64,000 nt of DNA from Hoeflea_A sp965204935 (GCF_965204935.1 NZ_CBDBFO010000002.1), one strand, 5' to 3'. Shown: positions 1-9,169, counted from the stretch's first letter. Made by a program: numbers and translations. The notes: a model not told the origin generated them from the letters alone.

Positions 1-310
1 TGCCGTTCTTGTGGCGGAAGGCGATGGTGCGGCCATCGGACGTCTTCATGCTGACGCCCCTGGTCGAGCCCGTGATCACCGGATCCGTGAAGACCAGTTC
101 GGCATCGTGGATCGAACCCGCAGGCGCATCGACCAGGTAGGTCTGCCAGCGTTCGCCGCCGCCTGCCGCGCCGGTCACGACACTGGCCATGTCTGAAAAA
201 GCTGTCGACGATGTCGAAAGAAAAAGTCCCAACACCCCAAAAGCAACGGGGGTTGTCCAGCCACGGTCTAACGACGCCAGCCGGCCCCAAACGGCTAATC
301 TTTCACGCAA
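1..310 (-). CDS. secreted hypothetical protein, 3' part outside the window
   Basis: The minus strand is open from a TTG at 310 to the window edge, about 103 codons. GGAG at 321-318 lies 7 bases upstream of the TTG. The first 45 residues read as a signal peptide: basic start (LRERLAVWGR), hydrophobic stretch (VAFGVLGLFL), then STSSTAFSD. An ATG at 190 is an alternative start but has no Shine-Dalgarno sequence and would discard this signal. The mature part (GERWQTYLVDAPAGSIHDAE, later TSDGRTIAFRHKNG) is not a family I recognise. It is probably exported. The true end lies outside the window. Confidence 0.5.
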   Translation of the reverse strand, partial: MRERLAVWGRLASLDRGWTTPVAFGVLGLFLSTSSTAFSDMASVVTGAAGGGERWQTYLVDAPAGSIHDAELVFTDPVITGSTRGVSMKTSDGRTIAFRHKNG

Positions 311-572
311 AACCCTACTCCGCGCACCCGTACTGAACACAATTGTTCTGATGATGGAGTATTAACCTTTATGGAGCGTTAATCGGGCAGACCCGCCCTT
401 TTCACAATCTCTTGGATAAAAAATTGTTTCACACGTGTAGCATTCAGTCAGCCGGCATATGAAATCGGTCTCCGCGGGTCCCGGCAGCAAACCGCCAGCC
501 GATCCAGCCTCTTAACCAAGTCTACAGACTGATCTGATCTAACGGACCGGTCTCGCGATTCGAGCGGTCCCA

Positions 573-2495
573 ATGGCGAACCGACGATCGCGGCACGGCA
601 TCAACCGGCAAGCGAGGGGTCGGGCAGTGGCAAGCATAGAACAGATCGCGCCGGAAAAGGCATCCTTCAACGGCGTGCTTTCGCTGGAGCAGCGTCTGCC
701 GCGACCGGAGATCATGGTGCCGGTTCTGGCCGGTCTCTTTTTCGGCCTGATCAAGATCATCGGCACCCTGCCCCATCCATGGGCGACGACCGCGGCCAGT
801 CCGGACGATCTCGCCCGCATGGCGCAGGTGCGGGATCTTCTTGACGGCCAGCACTGGTTCGACCTGCTGCAAACGCGCCTCGACCCGCCGCAGGGTGTCT
901 GGATGCATTGGTCACGCCTCGTCGACGCGCCGATCGCCGGCCTGACATGGCTCGGCGACTTGTTTGGTTCCGGCGAGGCCTTTGCCCTGATGGTCTGGCC
1001 GCTCTTGCTCCTGGTCGCCTTCTTCGTAGTCATTGCCGGCATCAGCCGCGAGCTGACGGGCGACAAGGGCGTCTTTTTCGCCGTTTTTGTGACCGTGTTC
1101 TTTGAATCGACGCTTCAGGCTTTCCGCCCAGGCCGCCTCGATCACCACAATGTCCAGATCCTCTTGAGCGCGCTGCTCATCCTGTCCATCATGCGCCTTT
1201 CCAGAGATCCGCGATGGGGCGCCGCCGGCGGCCTATTCGCGGCACTGATGATCGGCGTGGGGATTGAGACACTGCCCTTTGTGGCAGCGGGCACCGCGAC
1301 CGTGGCCGCATTGTGGCTTTGGGACAGCAGGGGGCAGGCCCGCGGCGCATGCGCCTTCGGACTTTCCTTCGCGGCCTCGACTGCCCTGGTCTTTGCGGCA
1401 TCCGTTCCGTTTTCACGCTACACAATCGCACAGTGCGATTCGATTTCGATGGCGCATCTTGTCCCGGCGGTCGTCGGAGGAACCGGGCTTGCGCTCATCA
1501 CCAGTTTTGTGCGCGAAAACAGCCACTGGCACACCAAGGCGTCCGCGCTCGCGCTGCTGGGCATCGCCTGTGCCGCGATCCTTGTTCTGGCGTTTCCCCA
1601 CTGTGTGGGCGATCCCTACGCGGCGCTTGACCCGCGGCTTCGCGAAATCTGGCTGTCCAACGTTTCGGAGGCGAACGGCGCATTTACGGTGATGGTCGAA
1701 AAACCATTCATCTTTGCTCTGAATGCCGCCCCGCTCATGGTGCTCGCCGGCATTCTCGTTTTTGCCAACCTGACGACAAGCGGCGAGAGCCGCAAAAAGT
1801 GGGCGATCCTCAGTGCATTCACCGTGACGGGGATCGTTGTGTGCATCATTCAGGTCCGGTTCTTCCAGTTCACCCACATCTTGTGCATTCCGGCCGCGGC
1901 ATGGGTCATGTCCCGGGCTTACGAGAACCTGCAGCAAGGGTTCACCGTGAAGCGGGCCGTGGTGTTGATTGCCGTTCCACTGGTCGCTTCTCCGTGGCTT
2001 ATCGTGCTGCCGAAACTTGCCCTGGATGGACTGGCCGGTGAAGAACCGCAGATCACCGAAGAGGCCCCGCTGCCAACCGGAAGCAATGCAATGCTGGCGT
2101 GCCAGGACACGACGGCCAGGGCGGCGTTCGCCTCCGTTGCCCCCGGCGTGATGGCGTCACGGATATTCTTCGGATCGACGGTGCTGGGGCATTCGAACCA
2201 TTCCGTGATCGCGGCGCCCTACCATCGCGGCCAGGCCGGCATACTGGATGCATACGAGATCTTCTCCAGCCCGCCCGAACAGGCGCGCGCGATACTGACG
2301 CGACGCAACGCTGACTATCTTGCTTTCTGCCCGACCAATGAAAACCGGATCATTACCGGTGAGGACTATCCCGGCGGGCTCGTTGCCACGCTGGAAGCCG
2401 GTTCGCCGCCCGAATGGCTCGTGCCTGTCGATAATGAACATGGCGGTTATCTGCAGATCTTCCGGGTCAGCACGGCAGGCAACGCGTCCCGGTAA
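573..2495 (+). CDS. large multi-pass membrane protein, GT-C glycosyltransferase-like
   Basis: A 640-residue protein with about ten hydrophobic segments between residues 45 and 480 and a soluble C-terminal domain of about 150 residues. The first large loop carries DDLARMAQVRDLL and WMHWSRLVDAPIA, and a later loop carries RPGRLDHHNVQ. Acidic and histidine residues in the first periplasmic loop, followed by a C-terminal soluble domain, are the layout of GT-C enzymes (STT3/PMT/AglB type), which move sugars from lipid carriers. That assignment is inferred from layout only. Such proteins usually act at the periplasmic face of the inner membrane. Conserved rhizobial proteins of this kind are mostly called hypothetical. 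It stands alone, convergent with der. Confidence 0.55.
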   Translation: MANRRSRHGINRQARGRAVASIEQIAPEKASFNGVLSLEQRLPRPEIMVPVLAGLFFGLIKIIGTLPHPWATTAASPDDLARMAQVRDLLDGQHWFDLLQTRLDPPQGVWMHWSRLVDAPIAGLTWLGDLFGSGEAFALMVWPLLLLVAFFVVIAGISRELTGDKGVFFAVFVTVFFESTLQAFRPGRLDHHNVQILLSALLILSIMRLSRDPRWGAAGGLFAALMIGVGIETLPFVAAGTATVAALWLWDSRGQARGACAFGLSFAASTALVFAASVPFSRYTIAQCDSISMAHLVPAVVGGTGLALITSFVRENSHWHTKASALALLGIACAAILVLAFPHCVGDPYAALDPRLREIWLSNVSEANGAFTVMVEKPFIFALNAAPLMVLAGILVFANLTTSGESRKKWAILSAFTVTGIVVCIIQVRFFQFTHILCIPAAAWVMSRAYENLQQGFTVKRAVVLIAVPLVASPWLIVLPKLALDGLAGEEPQITEEAPLPTGSNAMLACQDTTARAAFASVAPGVMASRIFFGSTVLGHSNHSVIAAPYHRGQAGILDAYEIFSSPPEQARAILTRRNADYLAFCPTNENRIITGEDYPGGLVATLEAGSPPEWLVPVDNEHGGYLQIFRVSTAGNASR

Positions 2496-2519
2496 CGGGA
2501 ATCACCACGGCCTTTCCGG

Positions 2520-3935
2520 TCAGCGCCGTTTCTTGCGGGGTGCGTAAGGGTTGTCACCCTTGCGGTAGGAAACCCGTATGGGCACGCCGGGCAGGTCGAA
2601 ATCTTCCCGCAGTCCATTGATCAGATAACGCGTATAGGACGCCGGCAGCGCTTCGGGGCGTGAGCTGGAGATGATAAACCCCGGCGGCCTCGCCTTTATC
2701 TGGGTCATGTATTTCAAACGGATTCTCCGGCCTGACACCGCTGGTGGCGGGTGCTGGACCTGCATGGATTCAAGCCACCGGTTAAGCCTGGCGGTCGGAA
2801 TGCGCCGGTTCCATGTTCGGTGAGTGTCGACCACGCACTGCATCATCTTGTCGAGGCCCGACCCGGTCAAGCCGGAAACCGGCACAGCCCGGATACCGCG
2901 CACCTGCGGCAGCAGCCGCTCGGTTTTTTCCCGTAGCTCGGCGAGGACCTGCTGCCGGTCTTCAATCTTGTCCCATTTGTTGAAAGCGATGACCGGTGCC
3001 CTGCCCTCGCGTATGACGAGGTCGGCAATCTGCAGGTCCTGTTTCTCGAACGGAATATCGGCGTCGAGGACGATCACGACGACCTCGGCGAAACGGATCG
3101 CCCGCAACGCGTCCGCAACGGAAAGTTTCTCGAGCTTTTCTTGAACGCGGGCCTTGCGCCGCAGCCCCGCCGTGTCGAACATCTTGATGCGGCGGCCCTT
3201 CCACTCCCACTCAACGGAAATGGAATCACGCGTGATACCGGCTTCCGGCCCGGTCAAAAGACGGTCTTCACCAAGGAAGCGGTTGATCAGCGTCGATTTG
3301 CCGGCATTCGGGCGGCCGACGATCGCGACGCGCAGCGGCTTGCTTTCGTCGTAATCGTCCGCATCGTCTTCGTCAGTATCGGACGGTGAAATATCGATGT
3401 TGGCAACGGCTTCCTCATCCTCGATCGGCAATGCGGCCTCTTCGCCGATCGCCGCGACAATGGCATCGCGCAGATCAAGCATGCCTTCGCCGTGTTCGGC
3501 AGAAATGGGACACGGCTCGCCCAGGCCCAGCCGATAGGCATCGAGAAGGCTCGACTCGGCGCCGCGGGCTTCAGCCTTGTTGGCGACGAGCACCACGGGC
3601 TTTCCGCGTTTGCGCAGGATTGTTGCCAGTGTTTCGTCCGCAGGCGTCACACCCAATTTCGCGTCGATGAGAAACAGCGCCAGATCCGCCTCGTCGATTG
3701 CCGCCTCTGTCTGGGCACGCATGCGCCCTTCCAGCGTATCGGGCCCCGATTCCTCCAGGCCGGCGGTGTCGACGATGCCGAATTTGAGGTCGACAAGACT
3801 TGCGTCGCCCGGCCGGCGGTCGCGGGTTACTCCGGGCGTATCATCGACCAGGGCGAGCTTGCGTCCGGCAAGCCTGTTGAACAATGTCGACTTGCCGACA
3901 TTGGGGCGCCCGATTATGGCGACGGTGAAACTCAT
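2520..3935 (-). CDS. der: ribosome biogenesis GTPase Der (EngA)
   Basis: Der is an essential tandem GTPase that helps mature the 50S ribosomal subunit. Two complete G domains are visible: GRPNVGKSTLFN near residue 9 with DTAGLEESG and NKAEA, and GRPNAGKSTLIN near residue 209 with DTAGLRRKARV and NKWDKIE. An acidic linker (SPSDTDEDDADDYDE) separates them. The KH-like C-terminal domain contains YMTQIKARPPGFIISSSRPE and ends in the basic tail NPYAPRKKRR. The length of 471 residues is normal. It lies 39 bases downstream of the TPR gene on the same strand, the same neighbourhood as yfgM-bamB-der in enterobacteria, so the two are probably cotranscribed. Confidence 0.97.
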   Translation of the reverse strand: MSFTVAIIGRPNVGKSTLFNRLAGRKLALVDDTPGVTRDRRPGDASLVDLKFGIVDTAGLEESGPDTLEGRMRAQTEAAIDEADLALFLIDAKLGVTPADETLATILRKRGKPVVLVANKAEARGAESSLLDAYRLGLGEPCPISAEHGEGMLDLRDAIVAAIGEEAALPIEDEEAVANIDISPSDTDEDDADDYDESKPLRVAIVGRPNAGKSTLINRFLGEDRLLTGPEAGITRDSISVEWEWKGRRIKMFDTAGLRRKARVQEKLEKLSVADALRAIRFAEVVVIVLDADIPFEKQDLQIADLVIREGRAPVIAFNKWDKIEDRQQVLAELREKTERLLPQVRGIRAVPVSGLTGSGLDKMMQCVVDTHRTWNRRIPTARLNRWLESMQVQHPPPAVSGRRIRLKYMTQIKARPPGFIISSSRPEALPASYTRYLINGLREDFDLPGVPIRVSYRKGDNPYAPRKKRR

Positions 3936-3974
3936 CTGTGTGCCCGTTTTTAAGCGATGCGGCGATGCACCCCG

Positions 3975-4649
3975 TCAAGATTGCTGGCCGCCATGCCCGC
4001 TGGCGGCGATCACATCCAGCATCAGTTGCGCGCGCTGGGATATGCCGCCCGGAACGCCGGTATCGGATGCAATGGCCTCGAACCATTGCAGGGCTTGCGT
4101 GAAATCGCCCTGTTTCCAGGCGGAAAGGCCGAGCGCTTCCCGTGCGGAATGACGCATCGGATTATCAGCACCGCTCAAGGCCTCGACCTGGACCGCGACA
4201 TCGTCATAGGAGCCATAGTCCACCAGAAGGTAGGCGGCGCGGATGCGGGCGATATCGCGAACGGATGCCGGAACGCTCCGGTCATTGCCGATGGTCGAAA
4301 AATCCGCGATTGCCGCCTCATATTGTCCCGTGTCAGCGAGCAGCGTGGCGGCCCGCATGCGCGCCAACGCTGGATAGGATCCATGGCCGCCCGACTCCAG
4401 CTCACGCAGCGCCGAGAGGGCCTCGTCCTGCTGCCCTTCCCTGGCAAGATTGAGCGCAGCCAGGAAAGCGTCTCCGGACCTCGAGGCCTGGCTTTGCTGC
4501 CAGTATTCATATCCGCGTATACCGGCCGTGCCGAGCACGATCAGCACGGCGAGACCGATGATGTATTTGCCGAACCGTTTCCAGATCGACTTCATCCGGT
4601 CGGAACGAAGTTCCTCATCGACCTCACGGATAAAACTGTCGTCAGACAT
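3975..4649 (-). CDS. YfgM-like membrane-anchored TPR protein
   Basis: A 224-residue protein with a short cytoplasmic N-terminus (MSDDSFIREVDEELRSDRMK), one transmembrane helix at about residues 27-46 (FGKYIIGLAVLIVLGTAGIR) and a periplasmic TPR-like helical domain to the end. This is the layout of the YfgM/ancillary SecYEG translocon subunit family (DUF2133/TPR_21), implicated in periplasmic chaperone and translocon function. Its position just upstream of der matches other proteobacteria. The opening residues and the WKRFGKY stretch are typical of alphaproteobacterial members. No unusual features were seen. Confidence 0.85.
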   Translation of the reverse strand: MSDDSFIREVDEELRSDRMKSIWKRFGKYIIGLAVLIVLGTAGIRGYEYWQQSQASRSGDAFLAALNLAREGQQDEALSALRELESGGHGSYPALARMRAATLLADTGQYEAAIADFSTIGNDRSVPASVRDIARIRAAYLLVDYGSYDDVAVQVEALSGADNPMRHSAREALGLSAWKQGDFTQALQWFEAIASDTGVPGGISQRAQLMLDVIAASGHGGQQS

Positions 4650-4790
4650 TCTGTAAACCGGGTGGACCGGCCCTCAATTCGGTGCGGCTTCGGGGCCGCT
4701 GCCATTTGCTCTTGTCGTTCAGGCGGGCCTTGTAACCGATTTTGAGCGGTATGTAAGGAAAAATGTCAAATTTGCCCAAACGCCGTCTAA

Positions 4791-6406
4791 CCCGAATAAT
4801 TCACGATGGTTGTGTTGCCGGCCCTGGCAGCATGTTTTCTTCGCCCTATTGATTCTGGACGCACCCCGAATGCCACGTCGGGGTTTTTCCGGCGGGCGGC
4901 GGGGTTATCTGGAGTTTTGCGTGTTGCTGTTTCAGGTTGGTCGGGGCGATATGAGCGTCAGGCGACGCGCGGCGGGGCCAGCGCGTCGAACATAAGCCGA
5001 ATGAGGCTCTGGCACGGGCACGAAGCTGGCAAAGTCATGACGACCCTTGTTTTCTTCTCGACGATGGTCGCGGCCAGTTTGACGAGGTGAAGCCGCAACG
5101 TATCAAACTGGGCGTGTCGCCACTGGGAGCGTTTTGGACAGGTCGCCCGCAGCATCCACCATAGCCAGTAAGCACAGCCGTGCAGCATGAGCCGCATCTG
5201 ATTGGCGCTGGCCCTTGAGCAAGACGTGCGATCCGAGGCGAGGTGGCTCTTCCAGCCCTTGATGTGGTTCTCGGCCTGTCCGCGTGCGCAGTAGATCTTC
5301 TCGTAAACGTGCTTGCCGCGCGGGGCGGTCAGATTGGTCACGACGAAGCGTGTGTCGCGCCCCAGGGGACCGACCTCGACCCGGGCAATGACGCGCTGTT
5401 CTTTCGACCAGGATCGGGCCGCATAAGAGAATGTCTTGAACCGACGCAGTTTCTCGCCCTTTCGCGCGTAGCGTTCCGCCGTGGATGCCTCCAGAGTTTG
5501 CACCTGTGCCTGAAGCCGTTGGTTACCCGACAGGCCGAAGACGTAGCGCAGCCCGAGAGTGTCACACAGGTCCAGAACCTCGGGAGTGCCGTAGTGGCTA
5601 TCGGCCCGCAGCAGGATCTCGGTCGTAGGCCAATGGCGTCGGATCGATCGGATCAGGCGCCGGATGTGGGCAGCGGCCTCCTTGCCGGTTGGCCGACGGG
5701 CCGGGCGCAGCACAGCCCCGACAAGACGTCCCTCGCCGTCGAAGACCACAATCGGCTGGAAACCATATTCATCGTAGTAGCTGTTGAACAGGCGTAGCTG
5801 CTGGTGGCCATGGACAGCATCGAAAGTGTCGTCGATGTCGAGTACGATGTGGCGGGGCGCACGGGCAAAAGACGTGCAATAAAACCGTACCATCTCACGC
5901 CCCATCCGGATCAGCGCCCGTGTGTTGGCCAGGTTTTCCATGCGCGAGATCGTGGGCTGCGAGCACAGGGCCGCCCCGGTCCCGGGATCGCGCTCGAGAG
6001 CGAGTTTGAACGCCGGTTCAGTCCGTAGATCATCCGCGTCGTTGCCATCCTCATATCCCGCTGCGATCATCATGATCCGGAACCGGATGATGTCTTGCAG
6101 GCTGTGCCGCACCTTGCCCGGTTCTCGTGGATCGGTGAGGCACGAAGAGACAAGGCCCGCCAGGTCGTGCCGACGTTCGACCTCCCGCAAAAGCGTCAGA
6201 CCGGCATTGGAACTCATCTCCGCGCCATCAAAATTGAGAAGGATCGGTTTGCCGTTTAAGGGTGACAAAGCGGGCGAGGTGAAAGTAGACTGCATCATGG
6301 TAAGGGGGCCTGTCTGTGAAACTGGAGCTTTCGGCGTCGTTAACCGAAAAATACCTGCTTTCAAAAGCTTGCGCCACCCTTACCACACACCCATGAATTA
6401 TTCGGG
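4791..6406 (-). mobile_element. complete IS1380-family insertion sequence
   Basis: The element is 1616 bp. Its ends are inverted repeats that begin with the same 13 bases, CCCGAATAATTCA, read inward at 4791-4803 and on the other strand at 6406-6394, with weaker similarity beyond. A 4-bp target duplication CTAA flanks it (4787-4790 and 6407-6410), which is the size usual for this family. It carries one transposase gene on the minus strand. Intact repeats, duplication and open transposase suggest a recent insertion. Confidence 0.93.
4958..6298 (-). CDS. IS1380-family transposase
   Basis: DDE-type transposase of the IS1380 element. Recognisable family stretches are LLNFDGAEMSSNAGLTLLRE, the D-rich LDIDDTFDAVHGHQQLRLFN, LLRADSHYGTPEVLDL and GQAENHIKGWKSHLASDRTS. 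From the ATG at 6298 the product is 446 residues. An upstream ATG at 6364 would add 22 residues, but the family usually begins near MMQSTFTSPAL, so I prefer 6298 (or 6295). The frame is open throughout, so the protein is probably functional. Confidence 0.92.
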   Translation of the reverse strand: MMQSTFTSPALSPLNGKPILLNFDGAEMSSNAGLTLLREVERRHDLAGLVSSCLTDPREPGKVRHSLQDIIRFRIMMIAAGYEDGNDADDLRTEPAFKLALERDPGTGAALCSQPTISRMENLANTRALIRMGREMVRFYCTSFARAPRHIVLDIDDTFDAVHGHQQLRLFNSYYDEYGFQPIVVFDGEGRLVGAVLRPARRPTGKEAAAHIRRLIRSIRRHWPTTEILLRADSHYGTPEVLDLCDTLGLRYVFGLSGNQRLQAQVQTLEASTAERYARKGEKLRRFKTFSYAARSWSKEQRVIARVEVGPLGRDTRFVVTNLTAPRGKHVYEKIYCARGQAENHIKGWKSHLASDRTSCSRASANQMRLMLHGCAYWLWWMLRATCPKRSQWRHAQFDTLRLHLVKLAATIVEKKTRVVMTLPASCPCQSLIRLMFDALAPPRVA

Positions 6407-6991
6407 CTAAAGGATGAGCGGCGGTACGCCGAACAGCCACTCGTGCAGCCTCCAGATGAACAATATGTATATCACCAAGCCGGCGACAATGGCGATGACG
6501 TCGTTGCGCACCGGACCGGTCTCGATGTCCTCGCTTTGTCCCTCCGGCAGCCGCCGCTTGACCGAGATCCTGTCAAAGACCGCCCAGATCAGAAAGGACC
6601 CGAAAAGCAACACCGAGGCAAGATCACCATTGGCCAGCAGATGTCCGAGGGCCCACAATTTGATCGCCACCAGCATCGGGTGCTTCAAGGCAGCTTTCAA
6701 CCGGCCGGCCGGAACCCCGTAGACGGCCAGCGAAATGAAGGAAAGCAGCATCAGAAACAGCGTGATGTGGCTCATCCACGCGGGCGGCGAATAGAGGATC
6801 GGCCCTTCATAGCGGGCCATCGAGAAACCCCAGATGATCAGCACGAAGCCGGCGAGTGAAACCAGCGAATACGGGCCTTTCCAGGCGTTTTCGCCGCGAG
6901 ACTCGATGATACGATCGCGGAATTCGGGCGCGACAATGCGCACCGAATGCACGCCGAGGAATAGAATCAGTCCGAGTATGAGTATCAGCAT
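6407..6991 (-). CDS. NnrU family membrane protein
   Basis: A 194-residue polytopic membrane protein with about five or six hydrophobic segments. Diagnostic NnrU/mettl-type stretches are FLGVHSVRIVAPEFRDRII, ENAWKGPYSLVSLAGF, LKHPMLVAIKLWALGHLLANGD and LFGSFLIWAVFDRISVKRR. NnrU was first linked to nitric oxide and nitrite reduction in Rhodobacter, but most family members lie outside denitrification loci and their role is unclear. The IS1380 element abuts the 3' end: the stop TAG lies in the duplicated target CTAA, so the coding sequence is complete but downstream transcription is changed. Confidence 0.88.
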   Translation of the reverse strand: MLILILGLILFLGVHSVRIVAPEFRDRIIESRGENAWKGPYSLVSLAGFVLIIWGFSMARYEGPILYSPPAWMSHITLFLMLLSFISLAVYGVPAGRLKAALKHPMLVAIKLWALGHLLANGDLASVLLFGSFLIWAVFDRISVKRRLPEGQSEDIETGPVRNDVIAIVAGLVIYILFIWRLHEWLFGVPPLIL

Positions 6992-7144
6992 GGCGTCCCC
7001 ACTTGCTTGCTCGGGTCACCGCCGCAATCAGCCAAGGCCGTGCCCCACCGCTGGCTACCGGCGTTGCGACAAGTCTTTGTGGCGCGTTCACCATCGCGCC
7101 GGATGAAACTTGCCTCGCCGAAACCGCATCCTTAGCATAAGAAA

Positions 7145-7477
7145 ATGGCGATTGATCTTGAAATTGCAAGACAGCGGCTTGCCGATCGCAAGGCTGAAAT
7201 CGAAGCGCTTTCAAGGCTCTCCGAAGAGTCACGTTCGACCGTCGTACTCGACCAGCAGGCGGTCGGCCGGCTGTCGCGAATGGATTCAATGCAGCAGCAG
7301 GCCATGGCTGAAGCGCAGGAGCGGCAACGCCAGCGTGACCTGGTCCGGATCGAGATGGCGGAGCGACGAATCAAGGACGGCGACTACGGCTATTGCGCGG
7401 AATGCGATGAGGAGATTCCCGATGGCCGCCTTGAAATCGACCCAATGGCTGAAAAATGTGTGCATTGTGCTTCGTAG
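7145..7477 (+). CDS. DksA/TraR-type C4 zinc-finger protein
   Basis: A 110-residue protein with an N-terminal coiled-coil region (about residues 1-75, including RLSRMDSMQQQAMAEAQERQ) and a C-terminal C4 zinc finger: CAEC at about residue 85 and CVHC near the end, joined by DEEIPDGRLEIDPMAEK. Proteins of this type act through the RNA polymerase secondary channel (DksA) or are small conjugation/phage relatives (TraR). All four cysteines are present, so this is the zinc-containing form rather than a Cys-poor DksA2. It is monocistronic and divergent from nnrU. Confidence 0.85.
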   Translation: MAIDLEIARQRLADRKAEIEALSRLSEESRSTVVLDQQAVGRLSRMDSMQQQAMAEAQERQRQRDLVRIEMAERRIKDGDYGYCAECDEEIPDGRLEIDPMAEKCVHCAS

Positions 7478-7909
7478 CGGAGGCATCTGCCTGTCAATGT
7501 CGTTTGAGCAAATTGCCCGATCAGGTCCGGCGTTGTATCGTCGCCGCGCGGTCGTCGCTGCAATAAGCAGCCGCGTGGTCTTGTAACTTTCCCTGTTGTT
7601 GAAGGGCCTCATGTTGAAGTTTCACCCAGTCTCCTCGATCGCAATCCTGTCTCTTCTGTTCGCTCCCGGTGCGGTCGCGAATGACACCAGACCCGACCAG
7701 CTCGTCATCGTCTCGTTCGACGGCGCCCACGACAACAAACTTTGGCAAAAGAGCCGCGACATTGCGCAGCGAACCGGTGCGCGCTTCACCTACTTCCTGT
7801 CCTGCACATTCCTGATGACACGGGACCAGAGGTGGTCCTACCAGGCGCCGACCGAGAGGCCCGGCCGCTCGAATGTCGGTTTTGCCAGCGACCAGGCGGA
7901 AGTGAATAA

Positions 7910-8326
7910 CTACCGGCTGGCGCCGGTAGCGTCAGGCAGGTGATTGTCGAGGTACTGAAGTACAAGTTCGTCTGTGATGGCCCCGGTGGTTGTCGAGAAG
8001 TAGCCCCGGCCCCAGAACCGGCGGCCCCAGTACCACTTGCGTATCTCCGGGAACTCGCGCTGGATTTTGTGAGACGAACGGCCTTTCATCTTGCGTACCA
8101 GATCGGAGATGGCGACTTTTGGGGGCACGGACACGAACATATGCACGTGATCTTTGGACAGAACGCCATGCAAGATGGAAACGCCGTTCTCCTTGCAGAC
8201 CTGACGGCAGATGGTGCGTACCCGCAGGGCCAGATCGCCAGTCAGAACTTTGTAGCGATACTTCGTCGCCCAAACGATATGGTACCGGTGGTAATAGACG
8301 CAATGCGCGGAGCGATCATATTGCAT
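7910..8326 (-). CDS. tnpA: IS200-type HUH transposase TnpA
   Basis: A 138-residue single-domain Y1 transposase. The start at 8326 gives the family opening MQYDRSAHCVYYHRYHIVWA; a longer frame from 8374 runs backwards through the hairpin and is unlikely. The HUH motif is HVHMFVSVPP (about residue 62), and the catalytic tyrosine is probably in LVLQYLDNH near the C-terminus. The protein makes single-strand cuts at the hairpin ends. GGAAGG (8340-8335) is a good ribosome site 8 bases before the ATG but lies inside a long stem. The frame is intact. Confidence 0.93.
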   Translation of the reverse strand: MQYDRSAHCVYYHRYHIVWATKYRYKVLTGDLALRVRTICRQVCKENGVSILHGVLSKDHVHMFVSVPPKVAISDLVRKMKGRSSHKIQREFPEIRKWYWGRRFWGRGYFSTTTGAITDELVLQYLDNHLPDATGASR

Positions 8327-8394
8327 GACTCTGGCCTTCCAAAAATGAGCCTTTGCCCTCAACGGGCGGCTCATTTTTGGAAGGCCAGAGTCAT
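8325..8394 (-). promoter_or_regulatory. 27-bp perfect hairpin over the tnpA ribosome site
   Basis: Positions 8325-8351 and 8368-8394 are perfect 27-base inverted repeats around a 16-base loop. In the tnpA transcript the 3' arm contains the Shine-Dalgarno GGAAGG and reaches into the start codon. Any transcript entering from upstream would bury the ribosome site. IS200 of Salmonella is known to silence its transposase by such 5' structures; the application here is inferred. Confidence 0.8.
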
Positions 8395-9169
8395 AGCACG
8401 ATTCGTTTTCGCTGAAGCGGGGTCCGACTGGAAGTCGGAGGCTTCAAACCAAAGAGTGGAAAGTGAAAGAACGCCTCGATCATATCTGGCAGGCACGAAA
8501 CGAAGGCCATGAAATCGGCAGCCATGCCTGCGGCCATTTCGACGGCGCCGAGTGGAGCGAGCGGCAATGGCGCGATGAACTGTCAGCCTTTTCGACGACA
8601 CTGGAAAACGCCTGGTCGAATGCCGGTGCCAAGGACCTGCAGCCGGAGGGCTGGGACGACTTCGTTCAAAATGACATTACTGGCTTTCGCGCACCGTATC
8701 TTTCGATCAACGGCAATCTGAACACAGCTCTGAGGAAGTCCGGCTATAGCTATGATGCGAGCGGCGTGTCACGCGGTCCGAAACAGCCACGAACCGGCCT
8801 GACTTTCAGCACATTCGAGCTGCCGCTCATACCGGAAGGCCCCGGCAACCGGCGCGTGATCGCGATGGACTATAACCTATTCGTGCGCCATTCCGGCGGC
8901 GTCGAGAACACTGCAGATTCGGCGCGGTTTGAAGAGCGCGCCTACCGGGCGTTCCGGCGGGCCTTCGACAAACAGTACAATGGGCAGCGCAGGCCGATGC
9001 AGATCGGCCTTCACTTCGTTGAAATGAACGGCGGCGCCTATTGGCGGGCGACGGAGCGTCTGCTTGCCGATGTCTGCGGCCGCGAGGACGTTGCCTGCAT
9101 TTCCTATGCCGACACGCTCGACGCCATCAAGGCGCGCAGCCGCGTCGACGGCGGCGCCTGACTTTGGGC

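Larger units (their letters stand above)
7909..8447 (-). mobile_element. IS200/IS605-type insertion sequence (single tnpA)
   Basis: About 540 bp, inserted in a deacetylase gene without a visible target duplication, as expected for Y1 HUH elements. Subterminal hairpins occur at both ends. At the tnpA 3' end, CTACCGG and CCGGTAG (7910-7929) enclose a 6-base loop. At the other end, TCCGACT and AGTCGGA (8423-8439) are nested in TGAAGC and GCTTCA (8413-8446). The exact boundaries cannot be fixed without an uninterrupted homologue. The host reading frame is the same on both sides, so the inserted length is probably a multiple of three. Confidence 0.85.
7611..9161 (+). pseudogene. polysaccharide deacetylase, split by an IS200-type element
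   Basis: The 5' part (7611 to about 7909) encodes a signal peptide (LKFHPVSSIAILSLLFAPGA, cut near AVA-ND) and the first NodB-like strand VIVSFDGAHDNKLW. The 3' part (from about 8448 to 9161) continues in the same frame with NEGHEIGSHACGHFDG, ITGFRAPYLSINGNL and a normal C-terminus. The element at about 7909-8447 separates them and introduces a stop at 7941-7943. NodB-fold enzymes remove N-acetyl groups from envelope polysaccharides. The intact gene would have been secreted. A GTG at 8463 could in principle start the second half, but it would lack the first metal-binding strand and signal peptide. Confidence 0.9.
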
